A program made the translations under genes and the position numbers. The notes under the pieces were generated by a model. That model was given only the letters and a program-made list of their open reading frames with translations, was not told the origin of the DNA and made no database searches. A stretch of DNA of 64,000 bases from CBFHWU01 sp965659665 (lineage in GTDB: Bacteria > Bacteroidota > Bacteroidia > Flavobacteriales > Flavobacteriaceae): contig CBFHWU010000007.1 in NCBI GenBank assembly GCA_965659665.1, positions 34,971 to 98,970 of the forward strand, given 5' to 3'. Positions within the stretch are counted from its first letter, which is position 1. Each line of letters opens with the position of its first letter. Shown here piece after piece: positions 32,572 through 42,222 of the stretch.

Positions 32572-34146
32572 CTATTTGTTTTGGGGAATAGATACTGTGA
32601 AGGTACTTCCCAATTTAGGTTGACTTTCAACAGAAATCGTGCCATTATGAATCTCCACAATTCTTTTCACGTAGGCTAGGCCTAAGCCATGGCCTTTAAC
32701 ATTGTGTATATTTCCTGTGTGTTCTCTGTAAAATTTATCAAAAATACGTTTTTTTACTGACGAACTCATTCCTATTCCTTTGTCAGAAACTATAACTTCG
32801 TAAGTGGATTCCGTCCATTTACTTTGAACCTTAATTTCCAAAAGATCAGTAGAATATTTGATGGCGTTTTCTAATAAATTCACCCATACATTGGTTAAGT
32901 GGGTTTTAGATATTTGGAGAGTTTGATAAGTCTCACTAAATGTTGCGTTGAGCGTTCCCCCTCGTTGATTGACCATCAAACGTACATGTTCAATCGCGTT
33001 CTTCAGTGTTTGTTGAGGATCATATGGTTCCAAATGCAAATCAAGTTCTTTTTTGTCTAGTTGTGAGATTTGCAACACATTTTCAACTTGTGTATTCATT
33101 CGTTTATTTTCCTGACGAATCATATTCATGTAATTTTTTATTTTTTCAGGTCCTACATGAACATTTGACATTGCATCCAAAGCTAAATTAATTGTGGCGA
33201 TAGGGGTTTTGAACTCATGAGTCATATTATTGATGAAATCTGTCTTAATTTCAGAAATTTTCTTTTGCTTGATTACTTGGTATAAAGTACTCGCAAAAAC
33301 AACAATAATGATCAAGGTAAACAACACAGACAGCACAATGGATGACCATACAGATGAAGTGATAAATACATCTTTATCTGGAAAAGAAATACGGAGTTCA
33401 TATCTACTTTTTTTATCAGTATCTAGAAATAATGGGGTTTTAAATTGAATTTTATCCAGCGTAGATAAATAGTTGACTGAACTCAAATCTGTTTTTCGAT
33501 TACCCTCGTAAACACTAAATTCAAAAGAAGGGTCTATGTCACGAAGCAAGAGTTCTTGACGAAGTAAGAGTTCAATCTCTAGATTGTTAACACGTTCCGT
33601 AATCTTTTTCTTGGACGCTAGGTCCATAAAAACAGACTCGTATATCGCTTGATCCATATTAGACAAGCGTTCAACTTGTTGATAACGCTCAGCTATTGTC
33701 ATTCCTTCTACTACATTATCAAAATTTTCATTGATGATCGTGGTCGTTTTTACCGTTCGGTAATCAAAAATTGGGAGGGTATCAATTGCGAGAGAATCAA
33801 AATCTGAAGGAAAAATTCCATAATCGTCTTTAATGATGCCTTGTTCATACACTGTGGTCTGTTGTGTATTACTATTGCGTTGGACGTACTGAAAAACATC
33901 TGTAAGTTCTGATATTTTTGGGGAACCCACACTTTCTGATTTTTTTAAAAAAGCAGCTAGATAATCTCTGAGTTCCCTGTCTTTTATTTGTTCGGAAACT
34001 GCTGTAAGGGCAAGATTTACATTTAATGAAAATTGCCTCTCTCTATTATTGATATTCACATCAATCCAATATTTTTGAACCAAAATAATACCCAATAGCG
34101 CGAGGGTCATAAACCCTATTAGTCCTGCAAATGTTCCTTTATTCAT
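32572..34146 (-). CDS. rprX: sensor histidine kinase (RprX-like)
   Basis: Membrane kinase of 524 residues. A first membrane segment at about 8-26 and a second near 280-300 enclose a periplasmic sensor region of about 250 residues with no recognised domain. The H-box NNMTHEFKTPIATINLALD has the phospho-acceptor near H310, followed by the N-box NLLENAIKYS, G1 DKGIGMS and G2 GHGLGLAYVKRIVEIH. It is the partner of the next gene. Located 25 bp after coaE at the end of a long housekeeping run. Confidence 0.88.
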   Translation of the reverse strand: MNKGTFAGLIGFMTLALLGIILVQKYWIDVNINNRERQFSLNVNLALTAVSEQIKDRELRDYLAAFLKKSESVGSPKISELTDVFQYVQRNSNTQQTTVYEQGIIKDDYGIFPSDFDSLAIDTLPIFDYRTVKTTTIINENFDNVVEGMTIAERYQQVERLSNMDQAIYESVFMDLASKKKITERVNNLEIELLLRQELLLRDIDPSFEFSVYEGNRKTDLSSVNYLSTLDKIQFKTPLFLDTDKKSRYELRISFPDKDVFITSSVWSSIVLSVLFTLIIIVVFASTLYQVIKQKKISEIKTDFINNMTHEFKTPIATINLALDAMSNVHVGPEKIKNYMNMIRQENKRMNTQVENVLQISQLDKKELDLHLEPYDPQQTLKNAIEHVRLMVNQRGGTLNATFSETYQTLQISKTHLTNVWVNLLENAIKYSTDLLEIKVQSKWTESTYEVIVSDKGIGMSSSVKKRIFDKFYREHTGNIHNVKGHGLGLAYVKRIVEIHNGTISVESQPKLGSTFTVSIPQNK

Positions 34147-34171
34147 GTGTTATAAAATTAACAAAATATCC

Positions 34172-34762
34172 TCAGACCATAAACTGTTCAATCATAGCCC
34201 TGTAAATCGATTCTACTTGATCTTTTGTTTCTTGCAAGTCTGTATTCTGAATAACGAACTGAGCTACTGATTTTTTTTGGTCATCAGACCATTGTAGTTT
34301 AATCCTCTTGATTACCTCTTGAGCTGTTGTATTATCTCGTTGAATCACCCTTTGAATCCTAAGCTTTTCAGGGGCAATTACTAAGATAATGGCATCAAAT
34401 AAATGTGAGAGATGAGATTCAAAAATTATAGCTGATTCATAGAGACAAAAATTGGTGTGTTGTTGTTGAAGCCAGTGTTGATAATCAGTTTTCACTACTG
34501 GATGCACAAGGGCAGTAAGTTGCTTTAAAGCTTTTGGATCATCAAATACAATTGAAGATAAATATCTGGTGTCGAGATGTCCCTCTGGGTAACTTTCTTT
34601 TCCAAAAGTTTCCACAATTGATTGCTGTAATTCAAAAGAGGTATTCATCAATCGTTTTCCAGCAGTATCCGCACAATAGACAGGAACTCCACGATGTGCA
34701 AAAATCTTGGCAACAGTGGATTTTCCACTCCCTATTCCTCCAGTGAGTCCAATACAAATCAT
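34172..34762 (-). CDS. coaE: dephospho-CoA kinase
   Basis: Last step of coenzyme A synthesis. The 196-residue protein has the P-loop GLTGGIGSGKSTVAKIF at 5-21, the YCADTAGKRLM substrate region, and LVHPVVKTDYQHWL and the ALKQLTALVHP lid that are standard in CoaE. It overlaps the YbbR-like gene by 4 bp. coaBC lies in the same gene run (39152-40369) and panB at 9905, so much of the CoA pathway is in this window. Confidence 0.95.
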   Translation of the reverse strand: MICIGLTGGIGSGKSTVAKIFAHRGVPVYCADTAGKRLMNTSFELQQSIVETFGKESYPEGHLDTRYLSSIVFDDPKALKQLTALVHPVVKTDYQHWLQQQHTNFCLYESAIIFESHLSHLFDAIILVIAPEKLRIQRVIQRDNTTAQEVIKRIKLQWSDDQKKSVAQFVIQNTDLQETKDQVESIYRAMIEQFMV

Positions 34763-35709
34763 TGTTGAAAAAAATACGAAATTTTATTCGGCTGAATTTT
34801 AACTTGAGCCACAAAATCAGGAGCGTTGTTCCATTCAACGTCCAGTTTGTTCGACAGTTGATGTTGACTCTTTAAATAATCAACCGTTAAAATCATTTCT
34901 GAAATTGGTAGGGATTTGAGGTGATTAATGGGGGCACGAAAACGAAGTTCAACTTCATTTGGAACTAATCGTAATCTTAAAGAATCAGGAACATTTAGAG
35001 CTTGGAGTTTAATTTGAAAAGAAACATCTGTAAAACGAGCCAACTCCCGTTCTACTTCAATGGTTTGTTTACTCCATTTCAAAACATCTGAAAGCTGAAG
35101 TATTTCATAGGTTTCAGAAATGTTTTTTCGCAAAACGTTGGGTTTTAAATTGTTTATATAAGCCGCCTGCAAGGTATCCAATAGAGAAGAAGGCCCAAAT
35201 ACAACTAATGAGTCATTTGAAAATTGATAAGGACCCGTCCAGTCATACCCCTTTTCAAGTTCATAGGCATTGAGGAGCTTGACAGGGATTTTTTTTTGAG
35301 CATGAACTCCAATAGGAGCAAGAATTTGTTCTGCAAGAAGCTGATTCAATACCACACCATCAGTAAGTTTTGATAGTATTTTGGGTCTTAAAAAAGAGTT
35401 TGTAAGATAAAATTTGCCTTCTTTCTCTTCTAGCTTACGGGCTGCTATGTCCACTTTTAAAGGAATCATTCGCAGTCCTAATATTCGAAACCCCGTTGAG
35501 GTTACAAAAATATTTTTAGATTGAGGATTGTTGTCTAAAAGCACCTGATGATCTGCAAGCTGAACATACTGAATCTCAACAGGAATTGAAGTGCTATGGG
35601 TATGGGAAAGTGTAGTGAAAATCCATATCAAAGAAGAAAGAAAAATAAAAAAAAACCACATTTTGGAAGCGCGAATTGATTTTTTTTTACGTGCTGCTCG
35701 CCATTCCAT
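34759..35709 (-). CDS. YbbR-like domain protein
   Basis: A 316-residue protein with one membrane segment near the N-terminus (about 18-38), followed by an extracytoplasmic part built from YbbR-like repeats (beta-rich segments such as STSIPVEIQYVQL and KKIPVKLLNAYE). YbbR proteins in other phyla neighbour and modulate diadenylate cyclase, but no cyclase gene lies here. The gene sits between fabI (9 bp) and coaE (4 bp overlap), an order common in flavobacteria. No enzymatic motif is visible. Confidence 0.75.
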   Translation of the reverse strand: MEWRAARKKKSIRASKMWFFFIFLSSLIWIFTTLSHTHSTSIPVEIQYVQLADHQVLLDNNPQSKNIFVTSTGFRILGLRMIPLKVDIAARKLEEKEGKFYLTNSFLRPKILSKLTDGVVLNQLLAEQILAPIGVHAQKKIPVKLLNAYELEKGYDWTGPYQFSNDSLVVFGPSSLLDTLQAAYINNLKPNVLRKNISETYEILQLSDVLKWSKQTIEVERELARFTDVSFQIKLQALNVPDSLRLRLVPNEVELRFRAPINHLKSLPISEMILTVDYLKSQHQLSNKLDVEWNNAPDFVAQVKIQPNKISYFFQQ

Positions 35710-35718
35710 AATGATTGT

Positions 35719-36540
35719 TTACTCCTTATTATCTTGAAATGTCTCCATTACAGCATCACTAACTCCCATCATAGAAAAACCTCCGTCATGAAATAAGTTT
35801 TGAAGGGTAACTTTTTTTGTTAAATCAGAAAAAAGAGAAATCGTATAATCAGCGCAATCTTTGGCTGTTGCATTTCCTAGTGGAGACATTTTTTCGGCAT
35901 AAGAAATAAATCCATCAAATCCCTTAACTCCTTTTCCGGCAGTTGTTGGCGTTGGTGATTGAGAAATCGTATTGACTCTTACTTTTTTATCTCTTCCAAA
36001 AAAGTATCCAAAGCTGCGAGCGATAGATTCTAGATAAGCTTTATTATCTGCCATGTCGTTATAATCAGGAAACACACGTTGTGCTGCCATATATGAGAGT
36101 GCCACAATACTCCCCCATTCGTTCATCGCATCGCTTTTGTAAAGCGTTTGCATCAATTTGTGAAATGATCCTGCTGATACATCCCAACCCTTAGCAGTCC
36201 AATCTGGCTTTAAATCTGTATATGATCTGCCTTTGCGTACATTTACAGACATGCCGATCGAGTGCAAAACAAAGTCAAGCTTTCCACCTAGAATTTCAGT
36301 GGACTGATCAATTAAGTGTTGAAGATCCTCAATTGATGTTGCATCTGCAGGCACTATCTGACTGTTGGTGATTTCAGCGAGATCTTTAATGGTTCCCATT
36401 CGCATTGCTATGGGGGCATTAGTGAGGACAAAAATTCCTCCTTCTTCATGAACACGCAATGCAGTTTGCCACGCAATGGAGTTTTCGTCAAGTGCACCAA
36501 AAATAATTCCCTTTTTTCCCTTTAGAAGATTGTAAGACAT
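35719..36540 (-). CDS. fabI: enoyl-[acyl-carrier-protein] reductase (FabI)
   Basis: NADH-dependent reductase completing each cycle of fatty acid elongation. The 273-residue SDR-type protein starts with LKGKKGIIFGALDENSIAWQ, the divergent cofactor motif of FabI. It has LHSIGMS, the SYMAAQ block, and the Tyr-(x6)-Lys pair in DYNDMADNK that marks FabI rather than classical SDRs, then SPTPTTAGKGVKGF in the substrate loop. It has its own promoter-like element and lies 31 bp after recN. Confidence 0.95.
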   Translation of the reverse strand: MSYNLLKGKKGIIFGALDENSIAWQTALRVHEEGGIFVLTNAPIAMRMGTIKDLAEITNSQIVPADATSIEDLQHLIDQSTEILGGKLDFVLHSIGMSVNVRKGRSYTDLKPDWTAKGWDVSAGSFHKLMQTLYKSDAMNEWGSIVALSYMAAQRVFPDYNDMADNKAYLESIARSFGYFFGRDKKVRVNTISQSPTPTTAGKGVKGFDGFISYAEKMSPLGNATAKDCADYTISLFSDLTKKVTLQNLFHDGGFSMMGVSDAVMETFQDNKE

Positions 36541-36560
36541 AATACGTGTTAAAAATCTGT

Positions 36561-36568
36561 CAAATATA
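36561..36568 (-). promoter_or_regulatory. -7 promoter element of fabI
   Basis: Minus strand 36568-36561 reads TATATTTG, matching TAnnTTTG, 20 nt before the fabI ATG. A predicted start near 36557 gives a leader of about 17 nt. It lies just before the end of the recN gene, so fabI may be expressed both from recN read-through and on its own. Confidence 0.5.
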
Positions 36569-36571
36569 CTA

Positions 36572-38224
36572 TTAATTCAATAATTGAGAGGCGTGAAAAC
36601 GTGCAGAATCAGTAAGCTGTTTACCGTCAAGCATTTCAGCAATTTCAAGAATTCGTTCCTCTTTGTTTAGTTTCTTTAGATAGGTTTTGGTACTGTGCTG
36701 ATCAGTAAGCTTGTACACTTTAAAGTGGGTATCTCCTTTGGCTGCTATCTGAGGTAAATGGGTAATAGATATGACTTGCATATTATTACTCATTGATTGC
36801 ATCTGTTGGGCCATGGCATGGGCCATTTGTCCTGAAACACCTGTATCGATTTCATCTAAAATAAGAGTCGGTAAATGTTTAGTTGTGGACAATATGGATT
36901 TGATTACCAGCATAATGCGAGACAACTCACCTCCAGAAGCAATTTTGGTAAGTAATCCGTGTGACGCTCCTTTATTGGCAGAGAACATAAGGTTTAATTG
37001 GTCTTTTCCCAATAATCCAAAATCAGAGGAGGTTTCAAACTCAAATAAAAAGGAGGCATTTTCCATGCCTAAGCTTTGCAGCATAAGTTCTAATTCCGAT
37101 TTTAATTTGACCACACATTCTTTTCGACTTTTACTCAATTTTTGCGTTAATGCTGAAAGATTCTTTTCTATACGAATCATTTCATTCTTCAATTCTAATA
37201 ATTCAATTTCAATATTTTGAACCTGACTTACTTTTTTTACCAAACTTTCTTGAATCTCAAGGAGTTGTTCTGTTGTATTGACATGATGTTTTTGTTGAAG
37301 AGCGAATAACGTACTTAGTGTATTTTCAACCCATTCCAATCGGCCTGGATCTTCAGATATTTCGTCTGCGTAATCGTAAATTTCTGTAAAAACATCCTCC
37401 AGTTCAATTCGTGTACTCTCTATGCGATCATGTAAAGATATAAATTGCGCTCCATAAGACGCTATCCGCATGAAAGCTGATTTAATAGAGTTCAGTTGAT
37501 CCAAAAAGCCTGTATCTTCTTGACGAGCTAATGTAAGTATTTGGGATATTGACTCTTTAATATCTTGAGCATGTTGCAAAACCAAGCGTTCTTTTTCCAA
37601 CTCTTCTTGTAATGATGGAGTGAGGTTTACTTCCTGAAGTTCTTTTAATAAAAAAGTATTGTACTCAAAATTTGAGGTTTCGTTAGCTTGAAATGATAAT
37701 GATTTTACATACTGATTCTTGGCCTTAACAAAAAGTGTTCTCTCTTGTTGATATTTTTTCAATAGATTTTCGTTTTGAGCAAAGGCATCAACAAGGCTTA
37801 AATGATATTGTGCATCCGAAAGATGAGCAGTTTGATGCTGGGTATGAATATCGACAAGCTGAACTCCTAATTTTTTTAAACTCTCTAATGTAACCGGACT
37901 ATCATTGATAAAAGCACGTGATTTTCCAGAGGGCAAAATTTCACGTCTACAGAAAGTTTTTTGATCATAGTCTAAATCATATTTCTCGAAAAAAGAAGCT
38001 AATGAATACGATTTTACATCAAATTCAACTTCGATGATACATTTTTTGGTAGGATCACGTAACGATGACATTTCAGCACGGTTACCAAGAACCAATCCTA
38101 AAGCATCTAATAAAATTGATTTTCCAGCTCCAGTTTCTCCTGTAATAACAGAAAGACCTTGAGAGAAATCCACTTGAATATCTTCGATAAGTGCAAAATT
38201 TTTGACAGAAAAAGAAACCAGCAC
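36572..38224 (-). CDS. recN: DNA repair protein RecN
   Basis: SMC-like ATPase of recombinational repair. The 550-residue protein has the Walker A GETGAGKSILLDALGLVLG near 29-47, a long coiled-coil middle (about 155-370), and the signature LLTKIASGGELSRIMLVIK with Walker B LPTLILDEIDTGVSG near 455-470. The start is a GTG at 38224. The length is normal. No LexA box was recognised upstream, though LexA sites of this phylum are not well known to me. Confidence 0.95.
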   Translation of the reverse strand: MLVSFSVKNFALIEDIQVDFSQGLSVITGETGAGKSILLDALGLVLGNRAEMSSLRDPTKKCIIEVEFDVKSYSLASFFEKYDLDYDQKTFCRREILPSGKSRAFINDSPVTLESLKKLGVQLVDIHTQHQTAHLSDAQYHLSLVDAFAQNENLLKKYQQERTLFVKAKNQYVKSLSFQANETSNFEYNTFLLKELQEVNLTPSLQEELEKERLVLQHAQDIKESISQILTLARQEDTGFLDQLNSIKSAFMRIASYGAQFISLHDRIESTRIELEDVFTEIYDYADEISEDPGRLEWVENTLSTLFALQQKHHVNTTEQLLEIQESLVKKVSQVQNIEIELLELKNEMIRIEKNLSALTQKLSKSRKECVVKLKSELELMLQSLGMENASFLFEFETSSDFGLLGKDQLNLMFSANKGASHGLLTKIASGGELSRIMLVIKSILSTTKHLPTLILDEIDTGVSGQMAHAMAQQMQSMSNNMQVISITHLPQIAAKGDTHFKVYKLTDQHSTKTYLKKLNKEERILEIAEMLDGKQLTDSARFHASQLLN

Positions 38225-38280
38225 AACAAATAATTTTTTACAATGATAAATATACTATTTTACAGCATAAATCTTGGATC

Positions 38281-39165
38281 TTAGTTGAGCATTGACCATT
38301 TTGAAGCAAAAAAAGGAGCTATGCGATTAAGAATTTCAACAACATTACTGTTATCATATGAAGGTCCCTCGGCATATATAAGCTGAATTTCTTCTGCTTT
38401 TGCATCAATAAAAGTTTGAATAACTAAAGCGTTGGGTTGACGACTGTAAAGGGTGTTTAAGGACTCCAAGCTTTCCTCAATTTTTTGTTTTGTTTCAAGG
38501 GAATTTTCGTGCATAATATCTAATCCTAAACGGTGATATTGATACAAGGCCGATCGATAATCTGCAAAACTATTTGAAGTGAGTTGATCGATAAGCCAGT
38601 AACGGTTTGAACGACTTTCAGATTGTCTCCAACCAGAAAACCCTGTTTGTTGTGAATAATCAACGATTTTTTTAGCTTGTTCAAAATAAAAAAGACCTCC
38701 TTCGGGTGCAAAACTTGCTTGATCAAGACCCAAGACGAGATAAACATAAAAACTTATGAGGGAAACCAAGTTTGATTCAAACTGACTTGTATTATAGTTG
38801 AGAGATTCAAATTCTTGGTAAGAAAAACTAAAGTTATCATCTTTTCTATTTAGTACAGACGTTCTATATGAGGATTGAAATACAGGGCGCGAAGATTGAA
38901 TCTGTAAATTTCCATTAAAGCGACTATCAGTGTAACTCTCAACCGTGATCAGTAGATCGGCCTTTACACGAGCATGAGCAGGTAAATCTTCATCTGTCCA
39001 CGATGTAGTGTTTACAAACTCATTTAGAGAACGTTCTAGAGTTTCAAATATCTGCGTATTAGTTTGGTCGATCAAGTCAGCGTTGACTTTAATATTAAAA
39101 TCAATATTTTGTGCGGATATACTTACATTGATTAAAAAAAATAAAATAATTTTATACACATTCAT
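38281..39165 (-). CDS. DUF4835 family protein, possible T9SS-associated factor
   Basis: Exported protein of 294 residues with a signal peptide (about 1-19, IILFFLINVSISAQ). The mature part starts IDFNIKVNADLIDQTNTQIFETLERSLNEFVNTT, which I recognise as the DUF4835 family found next to coaBC in Bacteroidetes. I recall it being called PorD in some annotation systems, implying a link to type IX secretion, but I am not sure of that. It overlaps coaBC by 14 bp. No enzymatic motif is seen. Confidence 0.78.
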   Translation of the reverse strand: MNVYKIILFFLINVSISAQNIDFNIKVNADLIDQTNTQIFETLERSLNEFVNTTSWTDEDLPAHARVKADLLITVESYTDSRFNGNLQIQSSRPVFQSSYRTSVLNRKDDNFSFSYQEFESLNYNTSQFESNLVSLISFYVYLVLGLDQASFAPEGGLFYFEQAKKIVDYSQQTGFSGWRQSESRSNRYWLIDQLTSNSFADYRSALYQYHRLGLDIMHENSLETKQKIEESLESLNTLYSRQPNALVIQTFIDAKAEEIQLIYAEGPSYDNSNVVEILNRIAPFFASKWSMLN

Positions 39166-40369
39166 CTAGTAAAATTTTAATTTGCTGCATCACATCATAC
39201 GCCACCTCCTTTTTGGATTTAAGCGGAAAAGAAGTAGGGATATGGTGGGGTTTTATAAACGTAATTTTATTGGTTTCGTGCCCAAAACCTGCACCAGGGT
39301 CACTTAATGAGTTCAAAACGATGGCATCCAAGTTTTTTGATATAATTTTTTGTTGAGCGTTTTTCATTTCATTTTCTGTTTCAAGAGCAAAACCTATAAG
39401 AATTTGATGTTGTTTATTGGTACCCATTTTTTTTAGGATATCAATCGTTTTATCTAAAATAATTGATTGAGGTTGATGTTCTTTTTTTATTTTGGATTTC
39501 GCTGATTTAGCAGGTTTAAAATCTGCAACAGCGGCAGCCATAATGACAACATCGGTAGTCGAGTAATACTTCATACAAGCTTGAAACATTTGCTGGGTTG
39601 ATTGTACATTTTCCAATTGAACTTCTGGGTGTAAATCTAGTGAGGCTGTTGGACCACTTATTAAATTCACTTGTGCACCTAGCGAAGCCGCTGCATTGGC
39701 TAGTGCAAATCCCATTTTTCCAGATGAAAAATTACCTATAAAACGAACGGGGTCAAGGGATTCGTATGTGGGACCTGCAGTAATTAAAAAATTTTTTCCT
39801 CGTAATGGCAAAAAACTATCAATATGATTTTCAACAAAGGTGATAATTTCCTCAGGTTCTTTGAGGCGACCCACCCCTTCTAGTCCACTCGCCAAAAAAC
39901 CAGTTGAAGAAGGAATATGGATATTACCATAGCTCTCAAGGGTTTGGATGATTTTTTGGGTAGCAGGATGTTGGTGCATATCCAAATCCATTGCAGGGGC
40001 AAAATAAACAGGACATTTTGCAGACAAATAGGTTGCTAAAAGTAAGTTATCACAAGCTGCCGAAGCCATTTTTGACAGTGTATTTGCTGAAGCGGGTGCA
40101 ATAAGCATTAAATCCGCCCACAAACCCAACTCGACATGGTTATTCCAAAGTGCCTCGTCGTTGGTTTCATCAGTGAATTTTGACAAAACCTCTCTGTTAG
40201 ATAAGGTGGATAATGTAAGGGGGGTAACAAAATCTTTTGCCTTTGGAGTAATGACAACTTGCACCTCGGCTCCTGACTTTATAAGCAACCTCACAATAAG
40301 GGGTGCTTTGTAAGCCGCAATACTACCTGATATACCAAGTAATACTTTTTTGGCGCGCAGCCCCGACAT
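39152..40369 (-). CDS. coaBC: bifunctional phosphopantothenoylcysteine decarboxylase/synthetase (CoaBC)
   Basis: Two steps of coenzyme A synthesis in one cytosolic protein of 405 residues. The N-terminal flavin-dependent decarboxylase half (about 1-185) has GISGSIAAYKAPLIVRLL, the active-site histidine in NNHVELGLWAD and APASANTLSKMASAACDNLL. The C-terminal CTP-dependent synthetase half (about 190-405) has LITAGPTYESLDPVRFIGN and GKMGFALANAAASLGA. It starts 2 bp after the rpoZ-like gene. Confidence 0.96.
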   Translation of the reverse strand: MSGLRAKKVLLGISGSIAAYKAPLIVRLLIKSGAEVQVVITPKAKDFVTPLTLSTLSNREVLSKFTDETNDEALWNNHVELGLWADLMLIAPASANTLSKMASAACDNLLLATYLSAKCPVYFAPAMDLDMHQHPATQKIIQTLESYGNIHIPSSTGFLASGLEGVGRLKEPEEIITFVENHIDSFLPLRGKNFLITAGPTYESLDPVRFIGNFSSGKMGFALANAAASLGAQVNLISGPTASLDLHPEVQLENVQSTQQMFQACMKYYSTTDVVIMAAAVADFKPAKSAKSKIKKEHQPQSIILDKTIDILKKMGTNKQHQILIGFALETENEMKNAQQKIISKNLDAIVLNSLSDPGAGFGHETNKITFIKPHHIPTSFPLKSKKEVAYDVMQQIKILLDECV

Positions 40370-40371
40370 AT

Positions 40372-40695
40372 TTATTTTGGAGTTTCAGTATGACGATAGT
40401 AGATTTTTTCCATCAACCATTGTTCGATCGCTATGGCGTGAGGTTTTGGAAGCTTTTCATAAAACTTAGACACTTCTATTTGTTCTTTATTTTCAAAGAT
40501 CTCTTCCAAGCTTTCGGTAGGCGTAGCAAAATCTTCTAACTTTTCAAAGAGCTCTCTGCGAATATCCTCATTAATTTGGATGGAACGCTTGGCTAAAATT
40601 GAAATGGTTTTATAGATATTTTCTGTAGGAGCATCTAGTACATCTCGATTGTACGTTACTGTAGTTTCTGCGGCAGTCGTATTCTTTAAATTCAT
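40372..40695 (-). CDS. rpoZ: RNA polymerase omega subunit-like protein (Rpb6 family)
   Basis: Small protein of 107 residues placed between bamD and coaBC, where flavobacterial genomes carry the Rpb6/omega-like subunit. The helical segment TENIYKTISILAKRSIQINEDIRRELFEKL fits the family pattern of an NxYxxxxxxAxRxxQI-type block that clamps the beta-prime C-terminus. The C-terminal tail (from about 60) is acidic and less conserved. The assignment depends on this motif and on position. Confidence 0.75.
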   Translation of the reverse strand: MNLKNTTAAETTVTYNRDVLDAPTENIYKTISILAKRSIQINEDIRRELFEKLEDFATPTESLEEIFENKEQIEVSKFYEKLPKPHAIAIEQWLMEKIYYRHTETPK

Positions 40696-40706
40696 AACAC
40701 AATATC

Positions 40707-41510
40707 TTAATTTGAGACAAAGGTAGTAATTTCAGCATCTAGTTCGGTTAATAAATTGTCCACTTTGTTATTAAATTTCGATTCGGGGTATTTAACTTTA
40801 AAGGTAGAAATAAAAGCTTTTGCGCTTTCTAACCGTTTTTTCTTTTTGTTGTACACGCTGTTCAACGCCAAAATACCGGCTGATTCCAACTGAACAAATA
40901 AAGCTTCTTCTCGAAAAGGGGTACCTGGATTATCCCCTATAAAATTATCAACAGCCTTAATGGCTGATTTATAATCCCGGATGGTTTTATATTGCTTAGC
41001 AATTTCAAATTGTTTTTTCTCAATTTTAATGCGTAGCTCTTGCACCATATTATTGGCTTCAGCCATGCGCTCACTGTCGGGGTAACGATTAATAAATTCT
41101 TGAATTTTATTTAATCCCTCATGGGTTTGACTTTGTTCTAAACTAAACACTGGGGACTCTTCATAATAACAATACCCTATTAAAAAATAAGCTTCTTCCA
41201 GTTTTTGACTTTTGGGATAAGCCTTCACAAAGGACTCAAATTGGTAGGCTGCCAAAATATAATCTTTTGTCTCAACCAATGCTTTTGCGTAAAAATAAAC
41301 CACTCGTTCGGCTTGTGGACGACCTCGATACTTTGGTACCAATTGTTCAAAAAGATTTTTCGCTCTTCGAAATTCGCCATTGTTGTAATACTTTTCTGCT
41401 AAATCGTATTTTACTTTAGTCTCTTCGCTTTTTAGCGCTTTTTGGTAATCATTACAAGCTGTAAAAAGAAAACAGAGAAACAATATTTTAATCAGACGAG
41501 ACATATTCAT
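40707..41510 (-). CDS. bamD: outer membrane assembly lipoprotein BamD
   Basis: Lipoprotein component of the BAM complex that inserts outer-membrane proteins. The 267-residue protein has a lipoprotein signal ending LFTAC with the acylated C19. Tetratricopeptide repeats follow (for example LAEKYYNNGEFRRAKNLFEQL, AYQFESFVKAYPKSQKLEEA), typical of BamD. It is the first gene of a run with rpoZ and coaBC. An in-frame ATG two codons downstream is an equally possible start. Confidence 0.92.
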   Translation of the reverse strand: MNMSRLIKILFLCFLFTACNDYQKALKSEETKVKYDLAEKYYNNGEFRRAKNLFEQLVPKYRGRPQAERVVYFYAKALVETKDYILAAYQFESFVKAYPKSQKLEEAYFLIGYCYYEESPVFSLEQSQTHEGLNKIQEFINRYPDSERMAEANNMVQELRIKIEKKQFEIAKQYKTIRDYKSAIKAVDNFIGDNPGTPFREEALFVQLESAGILALNSVYNKKKKRLESAKAFISTFKVKYPESKFNNKVDNLLTELDAEITTFVSN

Positions 41511-41595
41511 TTGTTTAGTTTGCTAAATTAACTAAAAGACAACAAATTATACTGAACATTTTATACATATATTCGGGCTCATAATTCATCCAATA

Positions 41596-42222
41596 ATGTA
41601 CAAGCTATTCGCAATTTTAATTATCCATCTCTTATTTGTCAATCTATATGGACAAGGTAACGAAAAAAACGGAATGGGCTTTTTAGCGGGATTGGGCACC
41701 CAACAAAAAGCTCCTTTCGATTCTAGAGATTACGAGTTGAATACTCATTATTTTCAATTTTTATTTCAAAAAAATCTGTTCTCAAATGATAGATACAACA
41801 TTAATTTTTATTTAAGCCCCAGTTATTTTATTGGAAATCATCGGTTACTAAATGAATACTTTATCGTTCCCGAAAAGTACGGCTCTGGTTACAAGGAATT
41901 TCGGGAAAAAATGATGCTATCAAAAGACCTTCACGAATTCAGTTTACAATTTGGAGTAGAGGCTCACGTAAAAATATACAAGAAAAACAGTCTATTTGGC
42001 TTTGCATCTGTTGGACCGATGCATGTTGACAAAGAAACGGAACGCTTAGCCCAGGGATTTGCTTTTTCAGATGTTCTAGGGATTGGACTTCATGTTCAAC
42101 TTAATTCATCATTAGCAATAGAAACCCGATATTCTTTACGTCATGAGTCAAACGCTAATTTAAAAGAACCCAATTCGGGGCATAATACGGTAAATATTAG
42201 CCTGGGAATACTCTATTATTGA
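41596..42222 (+). CDS. PagL-like lipid A deacylase / acyloxyacyl hydrolase
   Basis: Exported 208-residue beta-barrel protein with a signal peptide (about 1-20, ending LYGQ). The C-terminal block RYSLRHESNANLKEPNSGHNT matches the PagL active-site pattern (catalytic His followed by Ser, then N-x-G), and the last strand ends in an aromatic residue as in outer-membrane proteins. PagL removes an acyl chain from lipid A. It lies alone on the plus strand between bamD and dapA; the imperfect promoter TATATTCG is at 41568-41575. Confidence 0.72.
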   Translation: MYKLFAILIIHLLFVNLYGQGNEKNGMGFLAGLGTQQKAPFDSRDYELNTHYFQFLFQKNLFSNDRYNINFYLSPSYFIGNHRLLNEYFIVPEKYGSGYKEFREKMMLSKDLHEFSLQFGVEAHVKIYKKNSLFGFASVGPMHVDKETERLAQGFAFSDVLGIGLHVQLNSSLAIETRYSLRHESNANLKEPNSGHNTVNISLGILYY

